Source: Gp6-AA40 sp035649395
Lineage (GTDB): Bacteria; Acidobacteriota; Vicinamibacteria; Vicinamibacterales; UBA2999
DNA: 5,396 nt
Assembly: GCA_035649395.1 (NCBI GenBank)
Contig: DASRJR010000457.1
Span: 1-5,396 of the forward strand
Direction: 5' to 3'
Part shown: positions 1 to 5,396 of the stretch, piece by piece
How positions within the stretch are numbered: position 1 is the stretch's first letter
Layout of the letters: every line of letters begins with the position of its first letter
The notes under the pieces: generated by a model
The model's database searches: none
Seen by the model: the letters and a program-made list of their open reading frames with translations, nothing else
What the model was told of the DNA's origin: nothing
Position numbers and translations under genes: made by a program

Positions 1-1
1 C

Positions 2-193
2 GTCGCCCGCAACGCTGGATGGGCCGTCGGCCCGCTGCTCGGTGGAGCGATGATGCAGCACGTCGCGCTCGCCGCGCCGCTGTTCATCGGCGGATCGTTG
101 AAGATCATCTACGACGTGGTGCTCTATCGCTCGTTTCGTCACCTGCGGCCACCGGAGGAACAACACTCCGCGGCTGCGGAAAGAACAGGCTAG
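2..193 (+). CDS. Probable MFS transporter, C-terminal fragment (5' end outside window)
   Basis: The frame is open from the first bases of the window and ends at TAG 191-193, giving 63 residues that begin VARNAGWAVGPLLGGAMM. An Arg-Asn-x-Gly-x-x-x-Gly-Pro motif followed by two small/hydrophobic stretches (about residues 7-20 and 21-36), then LKIIYDVVLYRSFRHLRPPEE and a short polar tail, is what the last two helices and cytoplasmic tail of a major facilitator superfamily permease look like. If so, it is an inner-membrane secondary transporter of unknown substrate. The fold assignment is inferred from this small fragment; the substrate-binding part and the start lie upstream. It is separated by 110 bp from the next gene, which has its own ribosome binding site, so a shared transcript is possible but not shown. 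Confidence 0.62.
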   Translation, partial: VARNAGWAVGPLLGGAMMQHVALAAPLFIGGSLKIIYDVVLYRSFRHLRPPEEQHSAAAERTG

Positions 194-230
194 GTTGACG
201 AGGCGACGTCTTCACGCTCAAACACGTTGT

Positions 231-268
231 CGGGTCGAGCGAATCGCATGCGGGTAAACGGGTCGAGC
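231..268 (+). repeat. Pair of 10-bp direct repeats upstream of the permease gene
   Basis: CGGGTCGAGC occurs at 231-240 and again, identical, at 259-268, a start-to-start distance of 28 bp, in the 110-bp gap between the transporter and the permease. Direct repeats in this position can be operator half-sites, but no regulator gene is visible in the window and the DNA is GC-rich, so chance is not excluded. I could not place a convincing promoter in the gap. TTGACG at 195-200 resembles a -35 box, but no good -10 box follows at the right distance. Confidence 0.3.
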
Positions 269-290
269 CGTTATGGCAGACTGAGGCCAC

Positions 291-299
291 AGGGGAGGG
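291..299 (+). promoter_or_regulatory. Shine-Dalgarno of the ADOP-type permease
   Basis: AGGGGAGGG lies a few bases before ATG 304 (the GGAGG core at 294-298 leaves a 5-base spacer). It is the strongest ribosome binding site in the window. It supports ATG 304 as the start, which also gives the standard family N-terminus directly ahead of the first membrane segment. Confidence 0.7.
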
Positions 300-303
300 T
301 TCG

Positions 304-2721
304 ATGCTGACGGAAGGCATTCGACACACGTTCCGAAGCTGGCGGCGCACGCCGCTGCTGGCGATCACCGCGATCGTGACGCTGGCGCTGGGCGTCGGCG
401 CCAATGTGGCGGTGTTCAGTGTGGTCTACGCCGTGCTCTTGCGGCCCCTTCCATATCCCTCACCCGACCGCCTGATCGAGCTGTTCGAGGAAAACGAAAA
501 CGGCCCGACGCGCGCGTCCGCGCTCAACTACCTGACGTGGTCGGACCGCACCAGGACGTTCGACGCGCTCGCGGCATTCCGGGGAGACGCCTACAACCTC
601 ACCGGTGACGGCGACCCCGAACGGCTGGCCGGAACGATGGTCACGGCGTCGTTGTTCCGTGTGCTCGGCGTGGCGCCAGTCGCCGGTCGCGAGCTGCGAC
701 CGGAGGATGAGCGGCCCGGGAGTGCGCCGGTGGCGCTCATCTCACGGTCGTTGTGGCGGCGCCGCTATGGCGGCGATCCGTCGACCGTCGGCAAGACGAT
801 CACGCTGGCGGGTGAGCGCTACGAAATCATCGGCGTGGTCCCCGACACGTTCCGGGAAGTCGGTCGATCGCAAGTGTCGTCCGTGGCAGATCCGCAGGTG
901 TTCCTGCCCTTCCGCTTCGACCCGGCGCGAGAGAATCGCGGCAATCACACCTTGCGTGTCGTCGGCCGGCTTCGCGCGGGCGTGTCGCCCGAACAGGGGG
1001 GCGCCGAGCTCAGCGCCATCGCCGCTGCAATGGCCCGCGAATTCCCGACGACCAATACGGGATGGGGCATTCGTCTGCAGTCAATACAGGAATCGATGCT
1101 GGATCAAGGCGTCCGTCCCGCTCTGCTCGCACTGTTAGCCGCGGTCGTCATCGTCATGCTGATCGCCTGCGCCAACGTCTCGAACCTCGTGCTGGCGAAG
1201 GCAATGGGGCGTCGGCGTGAGCTCGCCTTGCGAACCGCGCTTGGTGCCGATCGCCGGCGCCTCGTGCAGCTGGTGCTGACAGAGAGCGTGGGCCTTGCGG
1301 TTATCAGCGGGTGCATCGGCCTCGGCGTGTTCTTTGTGACGCTCGATGTGCTGCGAACGCTGCTCCCGCCGACCCTGCCACGCATCGCCGACGTGCGGGT
1401 CGATCTGGCCGTGCTCGCCTTCGGCCTTCTGGTGACGATCGGAAGTGGTGCGCTGTTCGGCATCCTGCCGGCGCTGCGAGTCAGTCGCGTCGATCCGCTG
1501 GCGGCCCTCTCGCAGGGCGGCAGGGGAGTCGCCGGCGGCTCGCGCTCCGTGCTGCGTCAAGGGCTCGTCGTCACGCAGATGTCGCTCGCGACGATGCTGC
1601 TCGTTGGAGGCGCGTTGGTGCTGCAAAGCTTCGTGCAGCTGTATCGCGCGCCTCTGGGCTTCGAGCCAACCGGTGTGTTGACAGCGAGGATCGGTTTGCC
1701 GCGCACGTATGCGGACGGCGCCAGCCGGTCGCTGTTCTACCGGCAACTCGTTCGGTCCCTCGCGGACCAGCCGCAGGTAAATGCGGCCGCGTTTGCGACA
1801 AGCGTACCGTTCGGGCCGGGTGTCCGGAGAGCCGCGGTCGTTGGCAATCGAGACGCCACATTCACCGGAACGGCGGCCGAACACATTGTCAGCGACGACT
1901 ATTTCCGGACGTTGAGCATTCCGATCGTGGCAGGGCGGTCGTTCGACGAGCGGGATCGCGCCGAGGCGCCGCCGGTCGTCATCGTCAGTCAGAGCGCCGC
2001 GCGTCAGTTATGGCCCGGGAGCAACCCGATCGGGCAGCAGCTCCAACGAGACGGGAGACTGCACGAAGTCGTCGGCGTCGTCGGCGATGTTCGCGGTGCC
2101 GACGTCGTCGGTACCCGTGGCGGCGGGCTCGAGCGTCAGCCACGCTCGAGCATCTATCTCGCGGCGAATCAATTCCCTCAAACGACGATGACCGTCGTGT
2201 TGCGGACGACGCGCGAGCCCGCATCGCTCGTCGCGCGATTGCGTGCCGCCGTGCGAGAGGGCGATCCGTCGATTCCGCTGGATCAGGTGCGGACCCTCGA
2301 CGACTGGCTCGTTGAGACGGTGGCCAGCCCGCGGCTGACAACGATCATCGCCGAGGCATTCGCAGCGATCGCGGTGCTGCTGGCGGCACTCGGCCTCTAC
2401 GGAGTTGTCGCCTACTCGGTTGGCCAACGCACACCCGAGTTCGGCCTGCGGATGGCCGTAGGGGCGACCAAGCGCGACCTCGTCATGCTCGTGCTGGGCG
2501 GAGGGCTGAGGTCGGCCGTTATCGGCACGTGTCTGGGCTTGGCTGGAGCGTTCGCATTGAGTCGAGTCATCGCGAGCTTGTTGTACGAGGTGAGACCCGA
2601 CGATCCGCTTACGTTCGTGACAGCCGCAGCGCTGCTCGTCGCGATCGCGCTGCTCGCCTGTTATGTTCCGGCTCGACGCGCCGCGCGCGTGGATCCCCTC
2701 GTCGCGCTCCGAAGCGAATAG
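304..2721 (+). CDS. ADOP-family (FtsX/MacB-like) duplicated orphan permease
   Basis: This is an 805-residue inner-membrane protein with the duplicated layout of the acidobacterial ADOP permeases, which are usually about 800 residues. In order: a membrane segment near residues 18-46 (with LALGVGANVAVFSVV and LLRPLPYP, typical of the family), a MacB-like periplasmic domain to about 265, and an FtsX module with segments near 272-296, 326-348 and 367-390. That module carries the cytoplasmic RRRELALRTALGA loop (303-315) and ends in RVSRVDPLAALSQG. A second half follows, with a segment near 418-440, another periplasmic domain to about 670, and segments near 682-705, 735-757 and 768-790. Its matching loop is QRTPEFGLRMAVGAT, and the closing signature is PARRAARVDPLVALRSE. 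The family resembles the MacB permease but has no fused ATPase, and none is encoded alongside. The substrate is unknown: efflux, lipoprotein-related transport or mechanotransmission are all possible. Start ATG 304 is supported by a strong ribosome binding site. The stop TAG shares its G with a REP-like hairpin. Confidence 0.93.
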   Translation: MLTEGIRHTFRSWRRTPLLAITAIVTLALGVGANVAVFSVVYAVLLRPLPYPSPDRLIELFEENENGPTRASALNYLTWSDRTRTFDALAAFRGDAYNLTGDGDPERLAGTMVTASLFRVLGVAPVAGRELRPEDERPGSAPVALISRSLWRRRYGGDPSTVGKTITLAGERYEIIGVVPDTFREVGRSQVSSVADPQVFLPFRFDPARENRGNHTLRVVGRLRAGVSPEQGGAELSAIAAAMAREFPTTNTGWGIRLQSIQESMLDQGVRPALLALLAAVVIVMLIACANVSNLVLAKAMGRRRELALRTALGADRRRLVQLVLTESVGLAVISGCIGLGVFFVTLDVLRTLLPPTLPRIADVRVDLAVLAFGLLVTIGSGALFGILPALRVSRVDPLAALSQGGRGVAGGSRSVLRQGLVVTQMSLATMLLVGGALVLQSFVQLYRAPLGFEPTGVLTARIGLPRTYADGASRSLFYRQLVRSLADQPQVNAAAFATSVPFGPGVRRAAVVGNRDATFTGTAAEHIVSDDYFRTLSIPIVAGRSFDERDRAEAPPVVIVSQSAARQLWPGSNPIGQQLQRDGRLHEVVGVVGDVRGADVVGTRGGGLERQPRSSIYLAANQFPQTTMTVVLRTTREPASLVARLRAAVREGDPSIPLDQVRTLDDWLVETVASPRLTTIIAEAFAAIAVLLAALGLYGVVAYSVGQRTPEFGLRMAVGATKRDLVMLVLGGGLRSAVIGTCLGLAGAFALSRVIASLLYEVRPDDPLTFVTAAALLVAIALLACYVPARRAARVDPLVALRSE

Positions 2722-2743
2722 TCCGGCTGAAGCCGGACACTAC
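2721..2743 (-). repeat. REP-like palindrome (copy 1) with GTAG foot, abutting the permease stop codon
   Basis: GTCCGGCTGAAGCCGGAC (2721-2738) is a perfect inverted repeat with 8-bp arms around GA; in practice it is a 7-bp stem with a 4-base loop. On the + strand it is followed by A and CTAC (2740-2743), so the minus strand reads GTAG, one base, then the hairpin. A GTAG tetranucleotide at the 5' foot of an imperfect or perfect hairpin is the known signature of REP elements handled by RAYT (TnpA-REP) transposases. The first base of the palindrome is the G of the permease TAG stop. A further GCCGGAC at 2749-2755 repeats the right arm. No T-run follows, so it is not a classical intrinsic terminator. 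The minus strand reads through as VVSGFSRT and the plus strand as VRLKPDTT, recalled as frequent spurious peptides in Vicinamibacteria-type genomes. Confidence 0.75.
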
Positions 2744-2760
2744 AGGCGGCCGGACCTCCG

Positions 2761-5217
2761 TTGCCATACGATCGAAAGACGGGAGACCGCTCACTGCCAA
2801 CCGCCTGGAAGACCGGGGATCACCTCGCCCATCGCCACAATCCTGAGCTCGGCGTCGGCCGCGTCGCGGCGATCGAGGGGCGCACGCTTGTCGTGGAATT
2901 CCAGGCGTCGGGCACACGGTTGCGTCTCGCCGCCAGTGCCGAGGCGCTCGAACGCGTCGAGCCGGAGCACGTGTCGCGGCCGCGGCGGCACGAGGGTGAG
3001 CTGTTCGCTCGTCTCGCACGAGGTGACAGCGACGATGCGAGGGATTTCCTCTTGCGGCTCGAGGTGCTCCATCTGCTGTCGCGACGAGAGGCAGACGGCC
3101 TTGGCTCCTTTCTGGGCGGGCGCGTGCGGTTGTTTCCGCATCAACTCTACGTGGCCGAGCGCGCGACGCGGATGGATCCTGTGCGTTGGCTCTTAGCTGA
3201 CGAAGTCGGGCTCGGCAAGACGATCGAGGCGTGCTTGATCCTCACACGCCTCGTGCACACGAGGAAGATCGAACGCTGTCTCGTCGTTGCGCCGAACGCG
3301 CTGACGGTGCAGTGGCTCGGCGAGCTGTGGCGCAAGTATCACCATGTGTTCACGTTGCTCGACAGCGCACGTCTGGCCGATGTGTCTCGCGACTTCGGGT
3401 CCGAGTTCAACCCATTCGACGTGCATCGCCGCGCCGTGATCGCCATCGAGATGCTGGTCGAGCGACCCGAGTTGACGACCCACGCGGTCAATGCCGGCAT
3501 CGACCTGCTCATCGTGGACGAAGCGCAGCGTCTGCGGCGACCGCCCGGGCACCCCGGCGAGCCTGCCTGGAGAGCGATCGCGCCGATCGCCCGACTCGGG
3601 CGGCACGTCCTCCTGCTGAGCGCGACGCCGCTCGAAGACGACGCACACGGCTTCTTTCGGCTGCTGCAGCTACTCAGGCCGGACGAGTTTCCAGACGACC
3701 TCAGCTTCGAGGCGCGGCTTGCGCAGGGCGTTCCATTGCCACCCTGCACCAGCTCCACACGTCGCACCGACATCGGCGGTTTGCCGCCGCGAGTGGGCAT
3801 GCCCGTTGACGTCGACGACCCGAAAGGCTCGAGACGACGCGAGGAGCTCGAGGCCGCGATCCGTCGGCTGCCTGCGCCAAACGTTGTCGGGCAGCGGCGC
3901 AAGATTGATCGCGTTCGTCGCGCGGTTGCGTCAGGTGCGGCATTGGCTGCCGTGCTGAGCGCGGACGACCAGGAGCTTCGCCAGCAGGCGAGCACGATCG
4001 ATGCTGACGACCCACGCGTCCAGTGGCTCGTGACGCAAGCGCCGCGATGGCGGCGTGCCGGCGAGAAGACGCTGGTGTTCGCGGCGCATCGCGAGACGCT
4101 CGAGATGCTGCGCATGATGCTCAGTCATCGCGTGCAGCTCCCCACGGGCGCGTTTCACGAAGACATGAGCCCAGTACAACGAGATACCGAGGTCGCTCGC
4201 TTTCGTCAGTCGGACGGACCCAGCCTGCTCGTGTCGACCGAAGCCGGAGGCGAAGGGCGCAACTTCGAGTTCTGCCGGCGGCTGGTGCTGTTCGACCTGC
4301 CGTGGAAACCCGAGGTGGTCGAGCAGCGCATCGGTCGACTCGATCGCATCGGCCGCCGGATCCCGGTCGAGATCATCTACTTCCGGCCGCCCCGCGGCAT
4401 CGTCGCGGATGTGGTGCGGGTGTTCGAGGCGCTCGGAGTGTTCCGGGAGCCGCTGGCAGGCCTGGAGCCGCAGCTCGTCCACCTCGAATCCGCGCTCGAG
4501 GCGATCGCACTCGATCCCGACGCCGCGCTCACCACGCCGCGTCTCGAGCAGCTCGTCGCCGATGCGCGCGCGGCGCGCACTCGCATCCAAGAAGCCGCAT
4601 ATCAGCAGCTCCATCGCGACCCGTATCTCTCTGAGATGGGTCCGGAGATCCTCGCGCGCGTGCCGTCTGATCTCGACGCCGTGATCGAGAGCGTCGTCGT
4701 CAAGGCCTCCTCCCGATTGGGCTTCAGCGTCGAGTCGTTGAAGGGGCGGCGGCGCTTCGCGATCGAGTTCGGCAACGAGGCGCTCGTCGACAGTCTTCCC
4801 GGCGTGGCAGGCGGTTCATCGTGGGTGGGATCGTTCGATCGCGAGGAGGCGGTCGAAGACGAGGCGCGCGACTTCTATGCATCGGGTCACCCGCTCGTCG
4901 AGGGAATCCTCGCGCAGGTCGAAGACAGCGCTGATGGACGCGTCGCACGCCTCGAGATCACCGGCGGCGAGTCCGGCGAAGGGGTCGTGGCGATCTATAA
5001 AGACGGGCCGCAGTTCGAGATGGTGGCGATCGATGCGTCGGGCCGATTGCGGCCGGATTGGGTGGCCGCGCTGTACGAGCGGCCTCCGCGCGCGCGTCGG
5101 ATGAGCGCCGAGCTGTTCGAACGCATCGATTGGTCGGCGACGGTGGAGCGGCTGCGCAGTCGATTCGACCCCGCGCGACAGCCGTATGCCGTCGCTGCGG
5201 TTGCAGTCAAAGCGTAA
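2761..5217 (+). CDS. RapA-like SNF2-family helicase/ATPase (RNA polymerase-associated type)
   Basis: This 818-residue protein aligns by eye along most of its length with RapA, the Swi2/Snf2 ATPase that recycles stalled RNA polymerase. Residues 17-70 form a Tudor/KOW-like N-terminal region (GDHLAHRHNPELGVGRVAAIEG). RecA-like lobe 1 has FPHQLYVA, Walker A DEVGLGKT (147-154), VVAPNALTVQW, NPFD, Walker B DEAQ (253-256) and LLLSATP (284-290). A RapA-type RRTDIGGLPPR motif (334-344) precedes lobe 2. Lobe 2 contains DPRVQWLV, FHEDMSPVQRD, STEAGGEGRNFEF (492-504), FDLPWKPEVVEQRIGRLDRIG and the arginine fingers. The C-terminal part has a RapA-like FDREEAVEDEARDF-x-x-x-HPLVEGIL block (692-715). It is shorter than the 968-residue E. 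coli RapA: the linker between lobes is compact and the tail beyond residue 715 is short. The Walker B box is DEAQ where E. coli RapA has DEAH. The first in-frame start is TTG 2761, with no ATG or GTG nearby; CTG 2794 has a better ribosome binding site. The gene ends in tandem TAA codons. A specialised DNA translocase is a possible alternative role. Confidence 0.87.
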   Translation: MPYDRKTGDRSLPTAWKTGDHLAHRHNPELGVGRVAAIEGRTLVVEFQASGTRLRLAASAEALERVEPEHVSRPRRHEGELFARLARGDSDDARDFLLRLEVLHLLSRREADGLGSFLGGRVRLFPHQLYVAERATRMDPVRWLLADEVGLGKTIEACLILTRLVHTRKIERCLVVAPNALTVQWLGELWRKYHHVFTLLDSARLADVSRDFGSEFNPFDVHRRAVIAIEMLVERPELTTHAVNAGIDLLIVDEAQRLRRPPGHPGEPAWRAIAPIARLGRHVLLLSATPLEDDAHGFFRLLQLLRPDEFPDDLSFEARLAQGVPLPPCTSSTRRTDIGGLPPRVGMPVDVDDPKGSRRREELEAAIRRLPAPNVVGQRRKIDRVRRAVASGAALAAVLSADDQELRQQASTIDADDPRVQWLVTQAPRWRRAGEKTLVFAAHRETLEMLRMMLSHRVQLPTGAFHEDMSPVQRDTEVARFRQSDGPSLLVSTEAGGEGRNFEFCRRLVLFDLPWKPEVVEQRIGRLDRIGRRIPVEIIYFRPPRGIVADVVRVFEALGVFREPLAGLEPQLVHLESALEAIALDPDAALTTPRLEQLVADARAARTRIQEAAYQQLHRDPYLSEMGPEILARVPSDLDAVIESVVVKASSRLGFSVESLKGRRRFAIEFGNEALVDSLPGVAGGSSWVGSFDREEAVEDEARDFYASGHPLVEGILAQVEDSADGRVARLEITGGESGEGVVAIYKDGPQFEMVAIDASGRLRPDWVAALYERPPRARRMSAELFERIDWSATVERLRSRFDPARQPYAVAAVAVKA
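2781..2786 (+). promoter_or_regulatory. Candidate Shine-Dalgarno that would support a CTG start at 2794
   Basis: GGGAGA sits 7 bases before an in-frame CTG at 2794, whereas TTG 2761 is preceded by GGCCGGACCTCCG, which has no purine-rich match to the 16S rRNA tail. Starting at 2794 would remove 11 residues and give LPTAWKTGDHL, close in length to the E. coli RapA start MPFTLGQRW. CTG is a rare initiator, so both starts remain open. Confidence 0.35.
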
Positions 5218-5235
5218 TAACTACGGACCGCGGAG

Positions 5236-5252
5236 CGCTCTCCTCAGGAGCG
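5236..5252. repeat. Small imperfect hairpin next to REP-like copy 2
   Basis: CGCTC (5236-5240) can pair with GAGCG (5248-5252) around TCCTCAG, and GGAGCG occurs twice here (5232-5237 and 5247-5252). It lies between the helicase stop codons and the GTAG of the second REP-like palindrome. In addition, CTACG (5221-5225) and CGTAG (5251-5255) form an outer inverted pair. It may be a degenerate partner hairpin of a composite REP, or part of a weak transcription-ending structure between convergent genes. No T-run is present on either side. Confidence 0.4.
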
Positions 5253-5275
5253 TAGGGGCCACCTTCAGGTGGCCC
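5252..5275 (+). repeat. REP-like palindrome (copy 2) with GTAG foot, containing the VOC gene stop codon
   Basis: GTAG (5252-5255) is followed directly by GGGCCACCTTCAGGTGGCCC (5256-5275), a perfect inverted repeat with 9-bp arms around TC. The stem sequence differs from copy 1, but the centre (CTTCAG here, CTGAAG on the other strand) is the same. GTAG falls at the same distance from the centre as in copy 1. The minus-strand VOC gene runs into it: its last codons CGG GCC ACC and its TGA stop lie in the left arm and centre as read on that strand. It is located in the 47-bp gap between converging genes, so it could also help end or protect both transcripts. Confidence 0.75.
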
Positions 5276-5396
5276 GTATGAGGGCGAAGACGTTCCCCTC
5301 GGAATCGACGGCCTCGATCTCCCCCCACGGACGTTTCAGCAGTGGCAGCCCCAGAGCCTCGACTCTTGCGAGGGTGGCATCGACGTCGCGCACAGC
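5265..5396 (-). CDS. VOC / glyoxalase-bleomycin resistance-like family protein, C-terminal fragment
   Basis: Read on the minus strand, the window edge is in frame and runs 43 residues to TGA (5267-5265). The sequence starts AVRDVDATLARVEALGLPLLK and ends EAVDSEGNVFALIRAT. A V-x-D-V-D-A-T-x-x-x-V helix, then a strand and D-x-E-G-N-V-F-A-L-I, is the C-terminal beta-alpha-beta-beta end of a vicinal oxygen chelate domain, where the strand after DxxGN commonly supplies a metal-binding residue in enzymatic members. That Glu/His position is occupied here by Ala or Leu, so a catalytic role cannot be assumed; the fragment is too short to decide. It converges on the helicase gene, and its last residues (RAT) are encoded by the REP-like palindrome. 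Substrate and start are outside the window. Confidence 0.7.
   Translation of the reverse strand, partial: AVRDVDATLARVEALGLPLLKRPWGEIEAVDSEGNVFALIRAT

Noticed and set aside
195..223. Sigma-70-type promoter from TTGACG at 195-200
   Set aside because: The bases about 17 positions downstream (TCAAAC) are a poor -10 box, so it is mentioned but not called.
105..404. A 99-codon minus-strand frame spanning the permease leader and start
   Set aside because: It overlaps the transporter end and the permease start in antisense, and its translation is low-complexity with no motif or ribosome binding site noticed.
1135..1884. A 249-codon open frame on the minus strand across the permease gene
   Set aside because: It is antisense to a well-supported permease, its residues are compositionally biased (Arg, Gln, His, Glu) with no family motif, and it arises from high-GC codon use in the real frame.
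1311..2315. A 334-codon open frame on the plus strand inside the permease gene
   Set aside because: Its translation is dominated by Arg, Ala and Ser with no recognisable domain, and the overlapping frame encodes clear FtsX/MacB features throughout.
2721..2743. Intrinsic terminator after the permease
   Set aside because: The hairpin is followed by ACACTACAGG with no T-run, and the element matches REP architecture better.
3339..4115. A 258-codon open frame on the minus strand inside the helicase gene
   Set aside because: It is a Ser/Arg-rich shadow frame opposite conserved helicase motifs.
2761..5217. DISARM-type helicase DrmD or another phage-defence SNF2 protein
   Set aside because: The size and motif blocks fit RapA, and no methyltransferase, DrmA/B/C-like or other defence gene lies in the window.

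Overview
The window is GC-rich, protein-dense DNA. It holds two complete genes on the + strand, the 3' ends of two more genes at the window edges, and short gene junctions that carry hairpin repeats. It most resembles an Acidobacteriota genome, probably the Vicinamibacteria lineage. The evidence is the large duplicated FtsX/MacB-type orphan permease (the ADOP family, massively expanded in Acidobacteriota) and a palindrome whose two strands read as the pseudo-peptides VRLKPDTT and VVSGFSRT, which I remember as recurring spuriously in predicted proteins of that group. The assignment is inference; no rRNA or tRNA is present to confirm it.

Layout. Positions 2-193 (+) are the last 63 codons of a probable MFS transporter. 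A 110-bp gap follows, with a 10-bp direct repeat and a clear Shine-Dalgarno. Positions 304-2721 (+) encode an 805-residue ADOP-type permease with two FtsX modules and two MacB-like periplasmic domains. A 39-bp gap contains a REP-like hairpin that starts on the last base of the permease stop codon. Positions 2761-5217 (+) encode an 818-residue RapA-like SNF2-family helicase/translocase whose start codon is uncertain (TTG, or possibly CTG at 2794). The helicase ends in tandem TAA stops and converges on a minus-strand VOC/glyoxalase-family gene (5265-5396, partial). A second REP-like hairpin lies at this convergent junction and contains the VOC stop codon.

Function. The genes do not form an obvious pathway. 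The permease acts in the membrane and has no ATPase or adaptor gene beside it here. The RapA-like protein should act on RNA polymerase or nucleic acid in the cytoplasm. The 39-bp gap allows co-transcription, but nothing in the sequence shows that the two genes work together. No CRISPR array, insertion sequence, RNA gene or recognisable defence cassette was seen.

The most notable signal is not a gene. The two hairpins have different stems, but they share the central CTGAAG and, at the same distance from the centre, a CTAC on the gene strand (GTAG 5' of the hairpin on the other strand). This is the architecture of REP elements mobilised by RAYT (TnpA-REP) Y1 transposases, and both copies sit directly on gene stop codons.
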